64,000 nt of DNA from Acidimicrobiales bacterium (GTDB lineage Bacteria; Actinomycetota; Acidimicrobiia; Acidimicrobiales; JADJXE01): the NCBI GenBank assembly GCA_016716005.1, contig JADJXE010000001.1, forward strand, positions 2,059,001 through 2,123,000. Direction: 5' to 3'. Shown piece by piece: positions 19,923 through 28,282 of the stretch. The notes under the pieces were generated by a model that was given only the letters and a program-made list of their open reading frames with translations, ran no database searches and was not told the origin of the DNA. Each line of letters begins with the position of its first letter. Positions within the stretch are counted from its first letter, which is position 1. The position numbers and the translations under genes are program-made.

Positions 19923-20783
19923 ATGCAGTGGGTCGAGACCACCGGTCGCACGATCGACGAAGCCAAGGACGCCGCCCTCGACCAGCTCGGGGTGGACGAG
20001 GCCGACGCCGAGTTCGAGGTCCTGGCCGAGCCCCGTCCGGGCCTGTTCGGGCGGATGCGGGGCGAGGCCCGGGTGCGGGCTCGCGTTCGCCCCGCCACAC
20101 CCCGCCCCAAGGTGGATCGGCGCGACCGTCGGAGGCGGGGAGGGGGCGGTGAGCGGCAGGGCCGTTCCGGCGCTCCCCCGGCGGCACCGGATGCGGCGGC
20201 CGCCGGTGCGGTGAGGGATGATGACTCGACGGTGGCCGGTGTGGCCGCCGCTCGGACGACCGACGAGAGGGTGACGACCGTGGCCGATGCTGCTCCTGCT
20301 CCGTCCGACGAGGAGGTCGCGGCCGAGGCGGGCCGGGCGGCGACGGACTTCCTCGAGGAGCTCGTCGAGGTCTTCGGTCTGGCCGGTGTGGTCACGGTCG
20401 GCACGGGTGAGGACGGGGCGGTGGAGCTGGCCGTCGACGGCGACGACCTGGGGTTGCTGATCGGGCCGAAGGGCCAGACGCTGGCCGCGGTGCAGGAGCT
20501 GACCCGCACGGTCGTGCTCCGCCACGTGCCGGCGGCGCGGGACCAGCGCCTCCGGGTCGACGTGGGTGGCTACCGGGCCCGCCGTCGCGACGCGCTGGCC
20601 CGGTTCACCCGCCAGGTCGTCGACGAGGTCCGGACGTCCGGCGTGCCCCGGGCCCTCGAGCCCATGTCGGCGGCCGACCGCAAGGTGGTCCACGACACCG
20701 CCAACACCCTCGAGGGGGTTCGCACGGTGTCGGAGGGCGAGGATCCCCGTCGCCGCGTGGTGATCCTGCCCGCTGGCGAGTAG
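19923..20783 (+). CDS. jag: Jag/KhpB RNA-binding protein
   Basis: 286 residues. The Jag N-terminal domain (residues 1-55, ETTGRTIDEAKDAALDQLGV … GLFGRMRGEARVRARV) is followed by a ~90-residue disordered Arg/Gly/Ala linker. Then come the KH domain (GDDLGLLIGPKGQTLAAVQEL, with GPKG as the GxxG loop) and the R3H domain (SAADRKVVHDTANTLEGV). KhpB binds RNA with KhpA and influences cell elongation in other bacteria. It is six bp after yidC, the standard order. ATG start. Confidence 0.93.
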   Translation: MQWVETTGRTIDEAKDAALDQLGVDEADAEFEVLAEPRPGLFGRMRGEARVRARVRPATPRPKVDRRDRRRRGGGGERQGRSGAPPAAPDAAAAGAVRDDDSTVAGVAAARTTDERVTTVADAAPAPSDEEVAAEAGRAATDFLEELVEVFGLAGVVTVGTGEDGAVELAVDGDDLGLLIGPKGQTLAAVQELTRTVVLRHVPAARDQRLRVDVGGYRARRRDALARFTRQVVDEVRTSGVPRALEPMSAADRKVVHDTANTLEGVRTVSEGEDPRRRVVILPAGE

Positions 20784-20796
20784 CCGGACCTCCCCC

Positions 20797-21414
20797 GTGG
20801 GCGGGGGGACGGGCGAGGACCTGCTCGAGGTGCTTGCCGTGGCCCAGGGCCGCGGGCTGCTCGGCCCGGGTCCCGTCGAGCGGCACCTCGAGCACGCGGC
20901 GGCGTTCCGCGCCTTCGTGCCCGACGATGTCCTGGTGGCCGACCTGGGCACCGGGGGCGGGCCGCCCGGCCTGATCCTGGCCGTGTTCCTGCCCGGGACG
21001 CGATGGGTGTTCATCGAGGCCCAGCGTCGCCGGGCCGACTTCCTCCGCTGGGCCTGTGCCCGCCTCGGCCTCTCGGAGCGGGTGGCGGTGCGAGAGGAGC
21101 GGGCCGAGACGGTCGGGCGGGACGGCTCGCTGCGAGAAGCCTGCGGGGTCGTGGTGGCTCGGGCCTTCGGCTCCCCCGCGGTCACGGCCGAGTGTGCGGC
21201 GCCGCTGCTGGTCCCGACAGGCGTGGCCGTGGTGAGCGAACCGCCGGGTGGGGCCGAGGCCCGGTGGCCGGGCGACGGCCTGGCCCTCTTGGGCCTGGCC
21301 GTGCAGGAGCGCCACACGGGACCACCGGCGCTGGTGGTGCTGGCGAAGATCGCGCCGTGTCCCGACCGCTACCCGCGAGGGGTGGGACGCCCAGCCAAGC
21401 GGCCCTTGTGGTAG
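20797..21414 (+). CDS. rsmG: 16S rRNA (guanine-527-N7) methyltransferase RsmG
   Basis: 205 residues. SAM-binding motif I VADLGTGGGPPGLILA, then FIEAQRRRADFLRWA (motif II/post-I) and VVVARAFGSPAV. The enzyme methylates G527 in the 530 loop of 16S rRNA; loss gives low-level streptomycin resistance in other bacteria. Slightly shorter than the usual 210-240 residues. GTG start. It lies between jag and the parS/parA region as in most Gram-positives. Confidence 0.93.
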   Translation: MGGGTGEDLLEVLAVAQGRGLLGPGPVERHLEHAAAFRAFVPDDVLVADLGTGGGPPGLILAVFLPGTRWVFIEAQRRRADFLRWACARLGLSERVAVREERAETVGRDGSLREACGVVVARAFGSPAVTAECAAPLLVPTGVAVVSEPPGGAEARWPGDGLALLGLAVQERHTGPPALVVLAKIAPCPDRYPRGVGRPAKRPLW

Positions 21415-21418
21415 GGCC

Positions 21419-21432
21419 GTTCCACGTGGAAC
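21419..21432. promoter_or_regulatory. parS centromere site 1
   Basis: Perfect palindrome GTTCCACGTGGAAC, two symmetric changes from the parS consensus GTTTCACGTGAAAC. Located between rsmG and parA; bound by ParB. Confidence 0.85.
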
Positions 21433-21443
21433 CGGCTCGGAGG

Positions 21444-21457
21444 GTTTCACGTGGAAC
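21444..21457. promoter_or_regulatory. parS centromere site 2
   Basis: GTTTCACGTGGAAC, one change from the consensus GTTTCACGTGAAAC, 25 bp after site 1 and ~40 bp before parA. Tandem sites near parAB nucleate ParB spreading at the origin. Confidence 0.88.
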
Positions 21458-21494
21458 GTGAGGGTCGTTGACGCCGGGTTCTCGGGAGGCCACG

Positions 21495-22415
21495 ATGGGG
21501 ACCCGTTCCCCCGCCGGCCCACGCCGAGATCAGCGAGGTTCCGTGTTCGAGGATGATCATGCCGGGAGGGCCGACGAGGCGCCCGACTCGGTCGAGGCGG
21601 AGGCGCTCCCCGAGGGGGCCACGCCCTTCACCCGCCCGCTGCCACGCGTCATGGCCATCGCCAACCAGAAGGGGGGCGTCGGCAAGACCACCACGGCCGT
21701 GAACCTCGGCGCCGCCCTGGCCGAGCTGGGCTATCGCACCCTGGTGATCGACCTGGACCCGCAGGGGAACGCCACCACCGGCCTGGGCGTGAACGCCCGG
21801 GCGCTCGAGTCGTCGATGTACGAGGTGATCCTCCAGGATGTCCCGCTGGAGGACTGCATCGAGGCGACGGCGGTGCGACACCTGTTCCTCGCCCCGGCGA
21901 GCCTCGACCTCGCCGGCGCCGAGATCGAGCTGGTGCCCGCCTTCAGCCGTGAGCTGAAGCTGCGCCGTGCCCTCGACGCGGTGCTCGACGACTACGACTT
22001 CGTGCTGATCGACTGCCCTCCCAGCCTGGGCCTGCTGACCGTGAATGCCCTGGCCGCCGCGGGCGAGATCCTGGTGCCGATCCAGTGCGAGTACTACGCG
22101 CTCGAGGGGCTCGGCCAGCTGCTCCACAACGTCCAGCTGGTGCAGCGCAACCTGAACCCGACGCTGGAGCTCAGCGCCATCGTGCTGGTGATGTACGACG
22201 CCCGCACCCGGCTCTCCGACCAGGTGGTCCACGAGGTCCGCAACCACTTCGGGGACCGGGTGTGCCGCAACGTGGTCCCCCGAACCGTGCGGCTGTCGGA
22301 GGCCCCCTCGTTCGGCCAGCCCATCTCGATCTTCGATCCGCTCTCCCGAGGGGCCATCGCCTACCGGGAGCTGGCCAAGGAGGTGAGCGGTGGCGCGCCG
22401 AAGCGGGCTGGGTAG
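21495..22415 (+). CDS. parA: Chromosome partitioning ATPase ParA (Soj)
   Basis: 306 residues from the ATG at 21495, which has GGGAGG five bases upstream. After a ~45-residue leader the deviant Walker A NQKGGVGKTT appears, then DLDPQGNATTGLG and Walker B DFVLIDCPPSLGLLT. It dimerises on DNA with ATP and moves ParB–parS complexes; here it segregates the newly copied origin. The 3' end overlaps parB by 26 bp. Confidence 0.95.
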   Translation: MGTRSPAGPRRDQRGSVFEDDHAGRADEAPDSVEAEALPEGATPFTRPLPRVMAIANQKGGVGKTTTAVNLGAALAELGYRTLVIDLDPQGNATTGLGVNARALESSMYEVILQDVPLEDCIEATAVRHLFLAPASLDLAGAEIELVPAFSRELKLRRALDAVLDDYDFVLIDCPPSLGLLTVNALAAAGEILVPIQCEYYALEGLGQLLHNVQLVQRNLNPTLELSAIVLVMYDARTRLSDQVVHEVRNHFGDRVCRNVVPRTVRLSEAPSFGQPISIFDPLSRGAIAYRELAKEVSGGAPKRAG

Positions 22416-23283
22416 GGGGCTCGGGGCTCTCATCCCCACGGAGGTCGCGACCAGCAGTGGGACGGCACTGCAGGAGCTGGCGGTCACCCAGGTGGTGCCC
22501 AACCCGAACCAGCCGCGGACCCACTTCGACGAGGAGTCGCTGGTGTCGCTGGCGGCCTCCATCCGAGAGCTCGGCGTCCTCCAGCCGATCCTCGTCCGTC
22601 GGCGGGACGCAGACGTCTACGAGCTCATCGCCGGGGAACGCCGGTGGCGGGCGGCCAGGCGAGCCGGCCTCCAGACCGTCCCGGCCCTGGTGCGCGAGGT
22701 CGACGACGCCACCTCGGTGGAGCAGGCCCTGGTGGAGAACCTGCACCGCGAGGACCTGAACCCGCTCGAGGAGGCGGCCGCCTACCAGCAGCTCATCGAG
22801 GACTTCGGCCTCACCCACGACGAGGTCGCCATGCGGATCGGGAAGAGCCGGGCTGCGGTCACCAACACCCTCCGGCTCTTCCAGCTCCCGCCGTCGATCC
22901 AGCGCTTGGTCGCCGAGGACCGGCTCTCGGCCGGCCACGCGAGGGCCCTGCTGGGCACGCCCGACCGAGCCTTCCAAGAGGCGTTGGCCAGGCGGGCCGT
23001 CGCCGACGGGCTCTCGGTCCGGGCGGTCGAGGACGCGGTGCGGGTGCGCAACGAGGGCGTGGCGGCGCGTGGACGGCGGGAGCCGGCCCGGCGACTCCGG
23101 CCGCCGGGGCTGCTGGAGCTGGAGGGACTCCTGGCCGGGCACCTCGACACGCGTGTGCAGGTCAGCATGGGGGCCAAGCGTGGCCGGGTGGTGATCGAGT
23201 TCGCCACGCTCGAGGACCTGGAGCGGATCTACCGCACCATGATCGAGGGGCGGCCGCCGGCCGGTCCGGAGGACGGGCCGTGA
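22390..23283 (+). CDS. parB: Chromosome partitioning protein ParB (Spo0J)
   Basis: 297 residues. N-terminal RRSGLGRGLGALIPT is typical. The CTP-binding ParB domain (residues ~30-130) contains PNPNQPRTHFDE and the GERRWRAAR motif. The parS-binding helix-turn-helix is DEVAMRIGKSRAAVTNTLRL. A C-terminal dimerisation domain follows a linker. It loads at the parS sites upstream of parA. The GTG start lies inside the end of parA. Confidence 0.95.
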   Translation: MARRSGLGRGLGALIPTEVATSSGTALQELAVTQVVPNPNQPRTHFDEESLVSLAASIRELGVLQPILVRRRDADVYELIAGERRWRAARRAGLQTVPALVREVDDATSVEQALVENLHREDLNPLEEAAAYQQLIEDFGLTHDEVAMRIGKSRAAVTNTLRLFQLPPSIQRLVAEDRLSAGHARALLGTPDRAFQEALARRAVADGLSVRAVEDAVRVRNEGVAARGRREPARRLRPPGLLELEGLLAGHLDTRVQVSMGAKRGRVVIEFATLEDLERIYRTMIEGRPPAGPEDGP

Positions 23284-23367
23284 TCCTCCAGATGAAGGGG
23301 AGCGTCAGTCGTCCACAGGGTTGACCACAGGGTGTGCGTTACTGTTGTGACGGCTGACACGGCCGGA

Positions 23368-23694
23368 TCACAGGAGCTCGGCGAGTTCCTGGAGCAGCTG
23401 CGCCTTGCCCTTGGCCCCGATGAGGCGCTTCGCGAGCTCCCCGTTGCGGAACACCAGCAGGGTCGGGATGCTCATGACGTCGTAGCGTCGGGCGATGCCG
23501 GGGTGGTCGTCGACGTTCAGCTTGGCCACCGCCAGCTTCCCGGCCTGCTCCTCGGCGATCTCGGCGAGGATGGGGGCGATCATCTTGCAGGGCCCGCACC
23601 ACTCGGCCCAGAAGTCGACGATCACCGGTTCGACCGACGACCGGACGGTCTCGTCGAAGGTGGCGTCGGTGAGCGTCACGATGCCGTCAGCCAT
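23368..23694 (-). CDS. trxA: Thioredoxin
   Basis: 108 residues from the ATG at 23694, preceded by AGGAGG. Canonical active site WAEWCGPCKM at residues ~30, cis-Pro in SIPTLLVFRNGE. Cytoplasmic dithiol reductant, reduced by the TrxB encoded just upstream on the same strand. Converges with parB. Confidence 0.96.
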   Translation of the reverse strand: MADGIVTLTDATFDETVRSSVEPVIVDFWAEWCGPCKMIAPILAEIAEEQAGKLAVAKLNVDDHPGIARRYDVMSIPTLLVFRNGELAKRLIGAKGKAQLLQELAELL

Positions 23695-23764
23695 GGGGTC
23701 CTCCTGGGGCGTGGGTGCGAACGGGCCAACCGCCGGCCGGCGCCTGGCATTCCGGACGTGGCCG

Positions 23765-24706
23765 TCAGTGGCCACCTTCCAGCCAGCGCTCGGCGTCGAT
23801 GGCCGCCGCGCACCCCGACCCGGCGGCGGTGATCGCCTGGCGGTAGACGTGGTCCTGCACGTCGCCACAGGCGAAGACGCCCGGTACGTCGGTCGCCGAG
23901 CCGGGCCCGGTCTGGAGGTACCCGTTGGCGTCCATGGCCAGCTGCCCGACGAACAGGTCGGTGTTCGGCCGGTGGCCGATGGCGACGAACAGGCCGGTGA
24001 CGGGGAGCACGCTGGTCGCGCCGGTCTTCACGTCGCGCAGCACCGCGCCCTCGAGCCTCTGCTCGCCGAGCAGGTCGGTCACCACCGAGTCCCACCGCAT
24101 CTCGACCTTGTCGTTGGAGAAGGCCCTCTCCTGCATGATCTTGGAGCCGCGCAGCTGGTCACGGCGGTGGATGATCGTGACCCGGCTGGCGAACTTGGTG
24201 AGGAAGAGCGCCTCCTCCAGGGCCGAGTCGCCGCCGCCGACCACCGCGATGTGCTGATCGCGGAAGAAGAAGCCGTCGCACGTGGCGCAGGTCGACAGGC
24301 CGTGGCCGATCAGGCGCTCCTCGGCGGGGAGCCCGAGCATGAGGGCCTGGGCGCCGGTGGACACGATCACCGCGCGGGCCCGGTGCTCCTCGGATCCGAT
24401 CCAGGCCCGGAACGGGCGGTCCGAGAAATCGACCCTAGTCACCTTTGCCGTGACCAGCTCGGCCCCGAAGCGGGCGGCCTGCTCCCGGAACCGGAGCATG
24501 AGCTCGGGGCCCTGGATGCCCTCGGGGAACCCCGGGAAGTTCTCCACCTCGGTGGTGAGCATGAGCTGCCCGCCGGGCTGATCGCCGGTCGACGACGGCT
24601 CTCCTTCGACGACCAGGGGCCGGAGGCTGGCGCGAGCCGTGTAGATGGCGGCGGTCAGGCCGGCCGGGCCGGAGCCGATGATGAGCACGTCGCGGACGTC
24701 GGGCAC
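23765..24706 (-). CDS. trxB: Thioredoxin-disulfide reductase
   Basis: 313 residues from the GTG at 24706, chosen because GGAGG lies five bases upstream; another GTG is six bases earlier. FAD-binding GSGPAGLTAAIYTAR, redox-active STCATCDGFFF (CATC) and NADPH-binding VVGGGDSALEEALFL are all present. The C-terminal FAD motif is FACGDVQDHVYRQAITAAGSG. Uses NADPH to reduce thioredoxin, whose gene is 70 bp downstream. Confidence 0.96.
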   Translation of the reverse strand: MPDVRDVLIIGSGPAGLTAAIYTARASLRPLVVEGEPSSTGDQPGGQLMLTTEVENFPGFPEGIQGPELMLRFREQAARFGAELVTAKVTRVDFSDRPFRAWIGSEEHRARAVIVSTGAQALMLGLPAEERLIGHGLSTCATCDGFFFRDQHIAVVGGGDSALEEALFLTKFASRVTIIHRRDQLRGSKIMQERAFSNDKVEMRWDSVVTDLLGEQRLEGAVLRDVKTGATSVLPVTGLFVAIGHRPNTDLFVGQLAMDANGYLQTGPGSATDVPGVFACGDVQDHVYRQAITAAGSGCAAAIDAERWLEGGH

Positions 24707-24764
24707 GGACACCTCCGGGTGTGGGGGCCGGGCCGGCGCCGGCGGGTTCGGGAGCGCCGGCGGT

Positions 24765-25205
24765 TCAGGCGGTGGGGTCGTGGGCGTGACGGCGATGCCA
24801 GAGCACCGCACCGATGGTGCAGAACCCCGCGCCGAGGACGAGGTAGGCGAGCCACACGCCCCGGGGGAGCACGATGTCGAGCACCCGCACGACGCCGACC
24901 GACAGCAGCACGACGGCGGTGACGCCGAGGATGAGGGCGAGCAGGCCGTAGACCACGCCGCGAGCAGCGGTGACGGTGGGGCGGGTCGTACGGTCCCGGA
25001 CCTGGTCGACGACGCGAACCACGGTGTCGGTGGCCTGGGCGGCCCAGTCCTGCGGCTGCCCGCCGGGGGCACCGGGAGCGGTGCCGACCACCGGTGGGAG
25101 CGCGGCGGTGGGAGGGGCGCCGGCCGTCGCCGACGGAACCCCGACGGGGAGGGGTTGGCCTGGTCCGCCGGGCGCGGGCGAGTGGATCGACTCGGCGTCG
25201 CTCAC
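24765..25205 (-). CDS. Hypothetical two-helix membrane protein
   Basis: About 146 residues (start at GTG 25205; GTG 25229 also possible). A Pro/Ala/Gly-rich N-terminal ~60 residues is followed by a charged amphipathic segment (DTVVRVVDQVRDRTTRP). Two membrane helices then occur (GVVYGLLALILGVTAVVLLS and a segment ending GAVLWHRRHAH). The layout resembles Holin-X-like small actinobacterial membrane proteins, but I cannot assign a function. Lies in the sigma–trx operon. Confidence 0.6.
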   Translation of the reverse strand: MSDAESIHSPAPGGPGQPLPVGVPSATAGAPPTAALPPVVGTAPGAPGGQPQDWAAQATDTVVRVVDQVRDRTTRPTVTAARGVVYGLLALILGVTAVVLLSVGVVRVLDIVLPRGVWLAYLVLGAGFCTIGAVLWHRRHAHDPTA

Positions 25206-25299
25206 GGCCGCCCAGCCTAGCCCTCGCACCTCGCCCCACCACGAGTGGTCATCGGTCAGGGGAGGGCGCGCAGCGCGGAGCCCCGTGCGGCTCGAGCGG

Positions 25300-26076
25300 T
25301 CAGGGAGCGAGGCGGGTGAGCGGCACGCAGGCGTCGAGTGCGAGGACGAGGACCTGTTCGCCGTCCGGTCCGGTGGCGAGGAGCGCGGTGGCGGGGCTGC
25401 CCTGCCAGGCGAGGTGGGCCAGCTCGCTCAGGGTGGCGCCGGGTGCGAGGGCGGCGGCCTCGGCGACGCATGGCCCCGGTGGACGCGGCTCGGCCGGCCC
25501 GACCGCAGCCGTGTCGTCCCTGGCCGAGGCCAGCAGTGGCTCCAGCGCAGTGCGCAGCGCGGCCCGAGTCTCGATCGGGCCCAGGTCGGGCAGGGCGAGG
25601 GCCGGTCCGGACGACGCGTCGGCCCCGCCCGACTCGTACGCCTGGGCGGGCGCGGCCGTGGAGGTGGTGGCGTCGAGCGCGACGGTGGCGTCGCGGTCGG
25701 TCCGCTGCACGATGCCGACGACCGCGGCCACGATCGCGGCCGCAGCCACCGCCGGGATCGCCCAGCGCAGCGGACCCGGCCAGGCGCGTCGCGCCTCGCG
25801 GCGGTGCCGCCGGCCGGGGCCGGGGCCGACGTCGGCCGTGCCGGCCGGCACGCCCACCCGCGATCGCGGCTCGGCGAGCGCACGCCGAACGGCGGCGTCG
25901 ATGACAGACGGCGGTGGCGGCTCGACGGGGGCCGCCACCGCCGCGGCGGCGAGGCGGAAGCGCTCGACCCGGTCACCGAGCGCGGGATCGGCCTCGACGC
26001 GGGCGCGATCAGTGGCGCCGAGCGCGCCATCGAGGTACGCGGCGGCCAGTTCGTCCCGGGTGAGGTCGTCGTTCAT
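25300..26076 (-). CDS. Anti-sigma factor (RsmA-like) with one membrane helix
   Basis: 258 residues. N-terminal cytoplasmic ~80 residues (LTRDELAAAYLDGALGATDRARVEADP) look like the anti-sigma sensor of an ECF pair, though no Zn-binding HxxxCxxC is present. A single membrane helix follows (IPAVAAAAIVAAVVGIV), then an extracytoplasmic domain with two Cys. The ATG overlaps the TGA of the sigma gene (ATGA), so partner stoichiometry is coupled. Position equals rsmA of the mycobacterial sigM locus. Confidence 0.75.
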   Translation of the reverse strand: MNDDLTRDELAAAYLDGALGATDRARVEADPALGDRVERFRLAAAAVAAPVEPPPPSVIDAAVRRALAEPRSRVGVPAGTADVGPGPGRRHRREARRAWPGPLRWAIPAVAAAAIVAAVVGIVQRTDRDATVALDATTSTAAPAQAYESGGADASSGPALALPDLGPIETRAALRTALEPLLASARDDTAAVGPAEPRPPGPCVAEAAALAPGATLSELAHLAWQGSPATALLATGPDGEQVLVLALDACVPLTRLAP

Positions 26077-26669
26077 GTCCGCTCTCTCCGACGCTCGCCG
26101 GTGTCCCCGGGGTTCCCGAGAGCGGCGGCCACGGCTGCCCGACCCCGCGCGATCCTGGAGCGGACGGTTCCCGGGGGCACCCCGAGTACGTCGGCGATCT
26201 CGGCGTAGTCGAGGCCGCAGAGGTCGCGGAGCACCACCGCGGCCCGGAACTCCGGCGGGAGGCCGGCCAAGGCCTCGTCGACGGCCAGCCGGTCGGTGAC
26301 GGCCTCGGCCAGACCGGGTCCGTGGTCGGTGTGCCGGCTGGCCCGGTGCTCGAGGCGCACGTCGTCCAGAACCGTCGGCCGGCGCTGCCGACGGCGCAGC
26401 TCGTCCAGGCAGGCGTTGGTGGTCACCCGGTACAGCCAGGTCGTGAAGGCGGCGCGACCGTCGAAGCGGGCGAGGCCCCGGGTGACCGCCAGCAGGGCCT
26501 CCTGCGAGGCGTCCAGGGCGTCGTGGTCGTCGCCCGTGAGCCGACGGCACAGCGCGTGGATCCGCGGGTAGTGACGGCGGAGCAGCACGTCCAGGGCCGC
26601 TTCGTCGCCGGATCGGGCGGCCGCCACCAGGGTGGCGTCGTCGGCGTGGTCGAGGACGCGCGGCGTCAT
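26073..26669 (-). CDS. ECF sigma factor, SigM-like
   Basis: 198 residues. Region 2: LVAAARSGDEAALDVLLRRHYPRIHAL, then DASQEALLAVTRGLARFDGRAAFTTWLYRVTTNACLDELRRR. Region 4: LPPEFRAAVVLRDLCGLDYAEIADVLGVPPGTVRSRIARGR. This is the two-domain ECF pattern. Lies between the kinase gene (ATGA overlap upstream) and its anti-sigma (ATGA overlap downstream), which with trxB/trxA matches the sigM locus. Confidence 0.9.
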   Translation of the reverse strand: MTPRVLDHADDATLVAAARSGDEAALDVLLRRHYPRIHALCRRLTGDDHDALDASQEALLAVTRGLARFDGRAAFTTWLYRVTTNACLDELRRRQRRPTVLDDVRLEHRASRHTDHGPGLAEAVTDRLAVDEALAGLPPEFRAAVVLRDLCGLDYAEIADVLGVPPGTVRSRIARGRAAVAAALGNPGDTGERRRERT

Positions 26670-28213
26670 CGGCCCAGGAGCACCAGCTCGGCGATCTCGA
26701 CCCTGGCATCGGGCTCACCGTCGCCGAGGTCGGTGATCCACAGCAGCACCGCCGCCCCTCGCCGGCCCTCGAGGTCGACGGAGGCGTCGCCGTCGACGCC
26801 GGACCGCTCGGCGACCGGGTCGCCCCACGATCCCAGGTCGTCAGAGGGCCCGTCGGCCACGAAGACCTCGAAGGACCAGCCGCCGGTCGGTGAGCGCACG
26901 TCCAGCCGCTCCAGCTCGGCGGCGCGATCCAGCACCAGCACGATGCCCACCCCGGCCTTGCGACCGCCCAGGTCGCGACTGCGGTAGGTCTCGGTGGCCC
27001 AGGTGGTGGCCTCGTCGCCGTCGACGAGGTTGCGCACCCGCTCGGGGTGCTCGGCGCCGTCTCCGGGCGGGGGGTCGAGCTCGTCGACCCTGGCGGGGGT
27101 GAGGGGCGCGCCGGGCACGTCGCCGCTCGACCCGTCGAGCCGGTCGCCGATCCACCGGCCGGCGGCCGTGCGACCGAGCAGCACCAGCACGACGCCCACC
27201 GCCACGACGACGAGCGCCATGGCCACGAGCGGCCCGCGGCGCGACCCGGTCGCGACCGGCGCCGGGCCGGTCGGCACGTGGCCGGGTGGTCCGGGCGGTG
27301 GTGCGGGCGCCGGCGGGGGAGGGGCCGGAGCGGGGCGGACGACGGCGGTGCTGTCGGGATCGCGGAGGGCCCGGGCGAAGGCCGCCGCCGTCGGGGGGCG
27401 GTCCTCGGGCCGGCGGGCCAGGCCGGCGAGCAGCGTGGCCGACAGGCCGGGCGGCAGGCCGGGCCGCAGCTCGAGTGGCGGGGCCGGGTCCTCGTGGAGA
27501 CGCAGCCCGGCGGTCGTCAGCGCGGTGTCGGCGACGAAGGGGGCCCGGCCGCACGCGGCCTCGTAGAGCACCGCCGCCAGGCTGTAGACGTCGGTGCGGG
27601 CGTCGACGTCGCGCCCCAGCACCTGCTCGGGCGCGACGTACTTCGCCGTGCCGAGCACGGTGCCGGCCACGGTCAGCTCGAGCTCGGAGGTGGCCTTGGC
27701 GATGCCGAAGTCGGTGACCTTCACGCCGCCGTCGGGGGTGAGGAGGATGTTCGCCGGCTTCACGTCGCGGTGGACGATGCCGGCGCGGTGGGCGACGTCG
27801 AGCGCGTCGGCGACGGCAGCGCCGATCCGGACCACCTCGCGAGGTGGCAGGGGACCCCCGTCGTCGAGGCGCCGGCGAAGGGTCTCGCCCCGGACCAGTT
27901 CCAGGACGATCGCCGCCACGTCGCCGTCGTGGACGACGTCGTACACGGCGACGATCGACGGATGCGACAGCCGGGCCGACGCCCGGGCCTCGCGCTCGAA
28001 GCGGGCGCGGAAGGCCTCGTCGCCTGCCAGCCCGGGGAGCAGCACCTTCACGGCGACCTCGCGGTCGAGCACGGTGTCGACCGCCGACCACACCTCGGCC
28101 ATCCCGCCCGAGGCCAGGTGGCGCTCGAGGCGGTAGCGGTCGGCCAGGAGCCTCCCGGGCAGCAGTGGTCCGGTGGTCGGCCTGGCGGGCGGGGCGCTCG
28201 GGGTGTCGCTCAC
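26666..28213 (-). CDS. Membrane Ser/Thr protein kinase with extracellular discoidin-like domain
   Basis: About 515 residues from GTG 28213 (GTG 28228 possible). Kinase domain residues ~15-280: glycine loop HLASGGMAEVWSA, catalytic Lys in EVAVKVLL, HRD motif VHRDVKPANILL, VTDFGIAKA and the APEQ segment, so it looks active. A Pro-rich linker, one membrane helix (LVAMALVVVAVGVVLVLL) and an extracellular beta-rich domain (ERVRNLVDGDEATTWATETY …) resembling F5/8-type/galactose-binding folds follow. This stands where mycobacteria encode MurJ fused to a pseudokinase plus similar outer domain. Coupled to the sigma gene by ATGA. Confidence 0.85.
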   Translation of the reverse strand: MSDTPSAPPARPTTGPLLPGRLLADRYRLERHLASGGMAEVWSAVDTVLDREVAVKVLLPGLAGDEAFRARFEREARASARLSHPSIVAVYDVVHDGDVAAIVLELVRGETLRRRLDDGGPLPPREVVRIGAAVADALDVAHRAGIVHRDVKPANILLTPDGGVKVTDFGIAKATSELELTVAGTVLGTAKYVAPEQVLGRDVDARTDVYSLAAVLYEAACGRAPFVADTALTTAGLRLHEDPAPPLELRPGLPPGLSATLLAGLARRPEDRPPTAAAFARALRDPDSTAVVRPAPAPPPPAPAPPPGPPGHVPTGPAPVATGSRRGPLVAMALVVVAVGVVLVLLGRTAAGRWIGDRLDGSSGDVPGAPLTPARVDELDPPPGDGAEHPERVRNLVDGDEATTWATETYRSRDLGGRKAGVGIVLVLDRAAELERLDVRSPTGGWSFEVFVADGPSDDLGSWGDPVAERSGVDGDASVDLEGRRGAAVLLWITDLGDGEPDARVEIAELVLLGR

Positions 28214-28282
28214 GTGAACCGGCGCCACGCTACCGGGCCGCGGCCCGGCGACGGAGGCGGCCGGCCCACGGCGTGCGGTGCG

